The translations under genes were made by a program, and so were the position numbers. DNA of 64,000 nucleotides from NCBI RefSeq assembly GCF_014055025.1, contig NZ_CP059571.1:620001-684000 (forward strand). The letters are read 5' to 3'. Under the pieces are notes generated by a model, which saw only the letters and a program-made list of their open reading frames with translations, searched no databases and had not been told where the DNA came from. This document shows, one piece after another, positions 59,885 through 64,000 of this stretch (positions within the stretch are counted from its first letter, which is position 1; each line of letters begins with the position of its first letter). The DNA comes from Neisseria bacilliformis. Its GTDB lineage: Bacteria; Pseudomonadota; Gammaproteobacteria; Burkholderiales; Neisseriaceae.

Positions 59885-60808
59885 TTACAGTTTGTCGAGG
59901 CGTGCCTGTTGCTCGGGGGTGAGGGCGTAGGCTTGGGCGTCGTTTATGTCGGCGTCGCCGGTGGTGATGCGGCCGGCGAGGGCGTCAAATTCGGCTTCGG
60001 TGAGGCCGGGGCGGGGGTCGGCCTGTATGGTGTTTTCGGCGAGGGCTTTGAGGCGGTTGTGTTCGTCTGCGCCGAGGATGTGCCGCTCTTCTTTGCCGAT
60101 GGCGGCAAACCATGCGCGGTAGGCTTCGATGCCGTTATTCGCGGCGGCTTGGCCTTGGGCGGCGATTTCGGCGCGGCGGGGGTGGTCGCGTTCTCCGGCA
60201 AAGGGGTTGGCCTGTTCGGGTTTGATGCCGTCTTTGGCGTCTTTGATGCGTTCGGCTTCGTCTTCGTCGTAGATGCCGGTGAAGCCGAAGGCGAGGCGGG
60301 CGGCTTGGATCATGGCTTTGTGGCGGTGCATGCGTTTGGTGTGGCTCTGCCACGGGCCGGCCACTTCTCCGTATTTGGTTTTAAACGGCGGGCGGTACAC
60401 TTCGTCGAGGTATTCGCGGGCGGCAATCGGGTGGCTGCGGTCTTTGCGGTAGATGACGCACTCCACCCATTCGTGGGCTTTGTTTTTGCCGCCTTCGGGG
60501 GTGGCGAGCTCTTCCGAATAGTTGAACTCTATGCCGTCAAACTGGGGATGGTTGTTGATGATGCGCGCCCAGCCGTCTACGCCGACGACGGGGACGATGC
60601 CGTTTTGTTTGTCGGGGAAGGCGTAGATTTCTTTGGTAAAGGGGTTGAGGCCGTATTGGGTGGCAACAATCAACAGGGCGTTGAACTGGGCGTCGGTTAC
60701 ATCGCCTTTGAATACGGTTTGTTTGAGGGTTTGCACCAGTTCGGCGGGGTCGCCTTGGATGTTGAACTGTTTGGCAAGGGCGATGGCTTGGTTGTTGGCG
60801 ATGGTCAT
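59885..60808 (-). CDS. bet: Phage recombination protein Bet (RecT/Beta family)
   Basis: A 307-residue single-strand DNA annealing protein of the Bet family. It has LLIVATQYGLNPFTKEIYAFPDKQNGIVPVVGVDGWARIIN, the highly conserved core, and KRMHRHKAMIQAARLAFGFTGIYDEDEAERI. It anneals complementary strands produced by the neighbouring exonuclease to drive recombination of phage DNA. ATG at 60808 is chosen; the longer frame has no similarity. The ATG overlaps the stop of the small gene upstream. Confidence 0.92.
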   Translation of the reverse strand: MTIANNQAIALAKQFNIQGDPAELVQTLKQTVFKGDVTDAQFNALLIVATQYGLNPFTKEIYAFPDKQNGIVPVVGVDGWARIINNHPQFDGIEFNYSEELATPEGGKNKAHEWVECVIYRKDRSHPIAAREYLDEVYRPPFKTKYGEVAGPWQSHTKRMHRHKAMIQAARLAFGFTGIYDEDEAERIKDAKDGIKPEQANPFAGERDHPRRAEIAAQGQAAANNGIEAYRAWFAAIGKEERHILGADEHNRLKALAENTIQADPRPGLTEAEFDALAGRITTGDADINDAQAYALTPEQQARLDKL

Positions 60809-60975
60809 TTGGCTGCTCCTGTGAGTTGGTCGTAGCGTTGTCGCGCCTGTTCGTAGGCGGGGTGGGTTTCGAGGGGTTCGCGGCGGTTGACGGTTTTGTC
60901 GCCGTGTTTGGGGTCGTAGCGCATTTGGCCGATTTCCCATTCTTTGCCGTGGCGGCGCAGGTAGTAGTCGGGCAT
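60805..60975 (-). CDS. Small phage protein upstream of bet
   Basis: A 56-residue basic protein (MPDYYLRRHGKEWEIGQMRYD...) that ends in an ATGA overlap with bet, so translation is probably coupled. It is the first gene of the bet-exo leftward unit. No family is recognised, and an earlier start in the same frame (61170) crosses a DUS and an inverted repeat and is less likely. Confidence 0.55.
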   Translation of the reverse strand: MPDYYLRRHGKEWEIGQMRYDPKHGDKTVNRREPLETHPAYEQARQRYDQLTGAAK

Positions 60976-61024
60976 GGTTTGGTCTCCGGTTGCTTTGGGT
61001 TGGGGGGTGGGGTATGATGCGGGT

Positions 61025-61186
61025 TCTCTCTCCAAGTCAAGTTGCACCCGCGTCGCCAAACGCGGTTTTTGTGCAAATTTTTCTGCATCATGCCCCATTA
61101 AAGGGTTGTCTGATTTTTCAGACGGCCTGAAATCTTTGGGGTGTGCGGTAGCGGTAACGCCCGCGTCCAACTTGACTTGGAAGAGA
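61025..61186. repeat. Long inverted repeat flanking the bet/KilA-N divergent region
   Basis: Left arm 61025-61052 and right arm 61161-61186 share a perfect 13-bp inverted core (CCAAGTCAAGTTG and CAACTTGACTTGG) with imperfect extension on both sides to about 25 bp. The 108-bp middle contains a DUS (TTTTTCAGACGGCCTG near 61116). It lies between the leftward bet unit and the rightward KilA-N gene. Confidence 0.7.
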
Positions 61187-61239
61187 GCACCCCGCCCTTT
61201 TGGGCTTTCTCTAATCTCTATTTAGTCAAGGTGTTCAAA

Positions 61240-62076
61240 ATGAACTCAATTCAAATTTCAAACGTGGCAATCCGCCAAACTTCCAATAATCTCTACAATC
61301 TGAACGATTTGCACCGCGCCAGCGGCGGCGAGAAACGCTTTCAGCCTGCAAACTGGCTTCGGAATGCGCAAACCGTTGATTTAATTAATTTCCTCAAAAA
61401 TGAGGAATTGCAGTCGGAAGAGGAAATTATTCAGTCAAAACAAAAACATGGTACTTTCGTCTGCAAAGAACTGGCTTATGCCTACGCCACTTGGATAAGC
61501 GCGAAATTCTTTCTTCTGGTTATCCGCACCTTTGATGCAGCTCTTTCAGGCCGTCTGAAAACCTCTTCCCAAACTTCCGCCGACGAGCGTAAGGGTTTGC
61601 GGCAGGCGGTGGCGGCTTTGGTGGTGCGGCGCGGCATTGATTTTTCGTCGGCCTACCATATGCTGCACCAGCGTTTCGGGGTGGCGGCCATTGAGGATTT
61701 GCCGCGCGAAACCCTGCCGGAGGCGGTGCGCTATGTGCATACGCTGACGCTGGGCGCGTTGTCCGGCGAGGTGTTGGACGCTGTGAGGCCGTCTGAAAAG
61801 CCGTCTGCCATCACGTTCAGCCAAAGCGAGCTGCGGGAGCTGGCGGTTGTCGCCTACTATTGCGCGTGGGCAAACGATTTGCTGCGGGGCGTGGCCGCGC
61901 CGCTGGCGGCTTTGGGCTGCGATAAGGCGGTTACGATGCGCACGCTGCCGGTGGAAAGCGCGGCCTTTCTGTCCCGCGTCCACAAAGCCCTGCTGCGCGA
62001 AATGCCCAAAATCAACAGTGCGTTCGAGCGGGCGGATACGGATAGCTGTTTGCGCCGCTGCGAATCTTTGATTTGA
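61240..62076 (+). CDS. KilA-N domain phage protein (antirepressor-like)
   Basis: A 278-residue protein with an N-terminal KilA-N DNA-binding domain (NLYNLNDLHRASGGEKRFQPANWLRN, then LINFL and KHGTFVCKELAYAYATWISAKFFLLVIRTFDAA). A separate C-terminal domain (about 125-278) contains YHMLHQRFGVAAIEDLPRE, similar to Rha/ORF6C-like antirepressor extensions. ATG 61240 follows AAGGTGTTCAAA. It is the only rightward gene in a leftward block. Two AG-DUS lie in frame (61549 and 61789, read as GRLKT and RPSEK), unusual in phage genes. Confidence 0.85.
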   Translation: MNSIQISNVAIRQTSNNLYNLNDLHRASGGEKRFQPANWLRNAQTVDLINFLKNEELQSEEEIIQSKQKHGTFVCKELAYAYATWISAKFFLLVIRTFDAALSGRLKTSSQTSADERKGLRQAVAALVVRRGIDFSSAYHMLHQRFGVAAIEDLPRETLPEAVRYVHTLTLGALSGEVLDAVRPSEKPSAITFSQSELRELAVVAYYCAWANDLLRGVAAPLAALGCDKAVTMRTLPVESAAFLSRVHKALLREMPKINSAFERADTDSCLRRCESLI

Positions 62077-62093
62077 CATTGTTTTCTCCTTTA

Positions 62094-62121
62094 TGGCCGT
62101 CTGAATTTCAGGCGGCCTTTT
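62094..62121 (+). terminator. DUS-like terminator after KilA-N gene
   Basis: GGCCGTCTGAAT and TTCAGGCGGCC around a tiny loop, followed by TTTTTT. It closes the rightward KilA-N unit against the convergent leftward operon. Confidence 0.65.
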
Positions 62122-62143
62122 TTGCGGCGGGTCGGGACGCGCC

Positions 62144-62410
62144 CTACATGACGGGTTCGTAGGGGGGGATGATGGTGCTTTTGTCGGCTTCGAGGGCGCG
62201 TTTCTCGCTTTCGCGCGCGCTTTTGGCGGCGGCTTCGAAGGCTTCGGCCATTTCTCTGTAATGCGCGGCTTCGGGCGGTTCGGCGAAGACGGCGGGCTGT
62301 ATTTGCTGCCGCAGGGTTTGCGGCTCTGGGGTGTCGCAGCCGCCTATGGCGGAGATGGCAATCAGGGCGGCGGCGAAGACTGCCCAGGCGGTGAGTTTTT
62401 CGGGGGTCAT
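62144..62410 (-). CDS. Small phage lipoprotein or membrane protein
   Basis: An 88-residue protein beginning with a hydrophobic segment ending in a lipobox-like cysteine (LIAISAIGGC, Cys26), then a helical Ala/Glu-rich domain. Possible lipid-anchored early or lysis-related protein (Rz1-like or superinfection type), not assignable. Start at 62410. The frame stays open upstream but without any gene-like features. Confidence 0.5.
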   Translation of the reverse strand: MTPEKLTAWAVFAAALIAISAIGGCDTPEPQTLRQQIQPAVFAEPPEAAHYREMAEAFEAAAKSARESEKRALEADKSTIIPPYEPVM

Positions 62411-62574
62411 TTGTTTGTCCTTTGTTTTGGGGGTGGCGGTTTCTTCGTCCCGCCCGCGCCGCGCCTGCCAAGGAATGGGGAGAAATTCAGGCCGCGTGTT
62501 GTCGGGGTTTGTTTCGGCAGGGATTAGGCCGTGCCGCGCCCACTCGTCCGACTGACGGCGCGGCAATCTTGGGA
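62411..62574. other. Gap in the phage operon
   Basis: No convincing gene. The frame of the downstream lipoprotein-like gene is open through here (for example RHGLIPAETNPDNTRPEFL), so a longer N-terminal extension or an overlapping small gene cannot be excluded. Confidence 0.35.
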
Positions 62575-62802
62575 TTATTCGGTCGGGCGTTTTTCCCAGT
62601 TGTACTCGTCGATTTCTTCGGCGAGGCGGGTGTGGGCGATGGTTTCGAGGGCGGCCATGATTTTGTTCCATGTGTCTGTGCCGACTTTGCGGTACAGGGT
62701 GTCGATGGGTTCGGTGGCGGCAATTTCTGCGGCCAGCGTCATGGCGGCGGCGGGTTGTTTGTAGGGTTTGGCAATCAGGTCGGCGAGTTGGTCGTCGGTC
62801 AT
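62575..62802 (-). CDS. Small phage protein, unknown function
   Basis: A 75-residue mostly helical protein (MTDDQLADLIAKPYKQPAAA, then ETIAHTRLAEEIDEYNWEKRPTE). It is 11 bp downstream of the preceding gene, same strand. No family is recognised. Confidence 0.5.
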   Translation of the reverse strand: MTDDQLADLIAKPYKQPAAAMTLAAEIAATEPIDTLYRKVGTDTWNKIMAALETIAHTRLAEEIDEYNWEKRPTE

Positions 62803-62813
62803 GGCTGTTCCTT

Positions 62814-63182
62814 TCAGGCGGCCTGTGCGGCGGTGTAGCTGTGTTCCATTTGGGCGGGGAAGGTGAAGTCTTCTTCTGCGTCTATGTGGCAGTTCATAGC
62901 GTCGGCCATGCGGGGGTCGCGGCAGCGGGCGGCTTCGTCGGCGAGCCATTCGCGCCAATCGGTTTTGTCGGCTGCATCGTTGGGAACAACGCCCGTTGCT
63001 TCGATGCACTCGCGGCGGTATTCGGGGTAGATGCGGCAGGCGATGGCGGCGCAGTCGGCTTTGAGGGCGGCGGCGTTTGCTTCGGCCTCTGCTTCCGCCG
63101 CTTCGGCTGCGTCGATGGCGCGGTAGTAGGCGGCTTCGGCGGCCAGCCATGCGCCCTCTGCGTGGGGGTTGAGGGGTTTCAT
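62814..63182 (-). CDS. Ala/Glu-rich phage protein, unknown function
   Basis: A 122-residue protein with an Ala/Glu-rich helical N-terminal half and several cysteines (ADCAAIACRIYPEYRRECIE). It starts about 35 bp after the small gene upstream, in the same leftward unit. No family is recognised. Confidence 0.5.
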   Translation of the reverse strand: MKPLNPHAEGAWLAAEAAYYRAIDAAEAAEAEAEANAAALKADCAAIACRIYPEYRRECIEATGVVPNDAADKTDWREWLADEAARCRDPRMADAMNCHIDAEEDFTFPAQMEHSYTAAQAA

Positions 63183-63217
63183 GCTTTGCTCCCTGCCCCC
63201 TTGCGGGGGCGTGCGGT

Positions 63218-63403
63218 TTAGGCGAGGTAGTTGAAGGGGTGGGCGTTGTGGTGGGCGGCGGAGGCTTCGGGCAGGCTGCCTGCTTCGATCACTGTGCCGT
63301 CGATGTAGCGCAGTTCGTAGCGGCTGCGGCTTTTGTATAGGCGGCCGAGGGTGGTTTCGTCTTTGCCGTAGTGGTGGCGCATGAGGTTGTGGATGGGTTT
63401 CAT
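63218..63403 (-). CDS. Small phage protein, first gene after the leftward promoter
   Basis: A 61-residue basic protein (MKPIHNLMRHHYGKDETTLGRLYKSRSRYELRYIDG). It is the first gene downstream of the leftward promoter at 63442-63469, with an AAGGAGCCCCC ribosome-binding site, and therefore likely an early-expressed protein. No family is recognised. Confidence 0.55.
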   Translation of the reverse strand: MKPIHNLMRHHYGKDETTLGRLYKSRSRYELRYIDGTVIEAGSLPEASAAHHNAHPFNYLA

Positions 63404-63441
63404 GGGGGCTCCTTGTTGGTTGCGTTGTTTCGATGGGGTGG

Positions 63442-63469
63442 ATTATAGCAAAGCTAATAAACAATACAA
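63442..63469 (-). promoter_or_regulatory. Leftward phage promoter
   Basis: Read on the minus strand: TTGTAT (63469-63464), 16-bp spacer, TATAAT (63447-63442). It overlaps the two leftmost operator-like repeats, so repressor control is likely. Confidence 0.6.
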
Positions 63470-63542
63470 TAGCAAAGATACGATTTTATTTAGCAAAGAT
63501 TGTATATTGTTGATTTTATTTATAACAAAGTTTGTGCAGGCA
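63446..63542. promoter_or_regulatory. Four phased TAGCAAAGAT-type operator sites
   Basis: Direct repeats TAGCAAAGCT (63446), TAGCAAAGAT (63470), TAGCAAAGAT (63491) and TAACAAAGTT (63533) are spaced 24, 21 and 42 bp, close to whole helical turns. The surrounding sequence is AT-rich and lies between the leftward operon and the rightward HARE-HTH gene, as expected of a phage immunity/control region. Confidence 0.6.
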
Positions 63543-63636
63543 CAAAAAAACCGCCCTTTTCGGGCGGTTGTCAGACTCGGAGGCGCGGATATATAGTGCG
63601 CCATTTACCCAATGACACAAAATTAAAGGAATAAAA

Positions 63637-64000
63637 ATGGAAGATTTGACCCCGATATTGCAGGTTGCCTATGCCGTGCTGAATAATTTCAAAGGCCGTC
63701 AGGGGCATATCAACGAAATTGCCGAGGCGGCGCTGCGGACGAATCAGACTATGGGCTTGGATGCCGCCGCTTTCGGCAGCAAATTGTCGGGTGCCCTGTC
63801 TGCGCATGTGAAAAAGAAAGATGCCGTTTTTGCACGGGTGGCAGGGAAGAAAGACGCAAAGGGGAAAGTTGTTTCATATAAGAAGGGAATGTACCGACTT
63901 AAACAGGTGCGGATATCCAAGCCTACCGAAGTCAATATCGCCCCGCAGGTAGACAGTGCCTTTTTGGGAAAGGCCGGGGAGTTGGGCGTTATGAGCGAAT
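63637..64000 (+). CDS. HARE-HTH domain protein (3' end outside the window)
   Basis: The frame is open to the right edge; at least 121 residues are seen. An N-terminal HARE-HTH-like winged helix (LQVAYAVLNNFKGRQGHINEIAEAAL, then KKDAVFARVAGKKDAKGKVVSYKKGMYRLKQ) is followed by the start of another domain (SAFLGKAGELGVMSE), which resembles the beginning of a restriction-endonuclease-like fold. HARE-HTH domains often lie in front of nucleases or DNA-modification enzymes. An AAAGGAATAAAA site precedes the ATG. It is the first rightward gene after the operator array. Confidence 0.6.
   Translation, partial: MEDLTPILQVAYAVLNNFKGRQGHINEIAEAALRTNQTMGLDAAAFGSKLSGALSAHVKKKDAVFARVAGKKDAKGKVVSYKKGMYRLKQVRISKPTEVNIAPQVDSAFLGKAGELGVMSE

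Larger units (their letters stand above)
55666..64000. mobile_element. Prophage (left end; continues beyond the window)
   Basis: Begins at the 3' end of tRNA-Ser, which probably provides attL, and contains an integrase oriented away from the tRNA, an excisionase-like gene, small leftward ORFs, an exonuclease-Bet pair, a KilA-N gene and a divergent control region. Structural and lysis genes are not in the window. The right end and attR lie outside. Confidence 0.8.

Noticed and set aside
61194-61210. Attenuator before the KilA-N gene (GCCCTTTTGGGC followed by TTTCT)
   Set aside because: The stem is only 4 bp, too weak to call a terminator.

Overview
The window comes from a GC-rich member of the Neisseriaceae, most likely a Neisseria species that uses the AG-DUS dialect. 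The DNA uptake sequence AGGCCGTCTGAA occurs dozens of times, often as head-to-head pairs that act as terminators. Gene content (split nuo operon, folC-SPOR-cvpA-purF block, dRS3-like ATTCCC...GGGAAT repeats) fits the same family. The species cannot be settled from the sequence alone.

Layout. 1-1013: the end of a LysM-type protein. 1376-20447: a complete 14-gene respiratory complex I operon (nuoA to nuoN), unusually spread out by 250-1250 bp stretches packed with repeats and carrying passenger genes: a broken quinone reductase gene, an EthD protein, a small chorismate mutase-like gene and a cupin. 20554-26777: mostly housekeeping genes (rdgB, pgeF, hisI, hisE), a possible ornithine-lipid pair (olsB/olsA-like) and a DHA2 drug exporter. 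26938-32904: a copper chaperone, a FecBCDE-type metal/siderophore ABC importer, a pseudoazurin, an ATP-grasp enzyme and a secreted protein. 33071-53961: ychF, a sugar kinase, a low-GC orphan gene, tyrS, purN, rep, a large RbbA-like ABC transporter, ybdD-cstA, a lipoprotein, purF-cvpA-SPOR protein-folC, and rpe. 54203-55378: three small genes.

55584-64000: a tRNA-Ser(GCU) gene followed by a tyrosine integrase and a mostly leftward early region of a prophage that continues past the right edge. It holds an excisionase-like gene, small ORFs, an HTH/nuclease-like protein, a lambda-Red-type YqaJ exonuclease and Bet recombinase, a KilA-N gene of opposite orientation, and a divergent control region with four evenly phased operator-like sites before a HARE-HTH protein.

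The most striking layer is the repeats. At least five sequence families share one design: a GTAG foot next to a short hairpin, usually paired with an inverted copy ending in CTAC. This is the architecture of REPINs mobilised by RAYT transposases. Interleaved are dRS3-like pairs, long GC-rich inverted elements and several DUS dialects (AG, mucosa-type, Eikenella-type, Kingella-type). DUS and dRS3 repeats have also entered coding sequence, most dramatically as the roughly 160-residue linker of the RbbA-like transporter.
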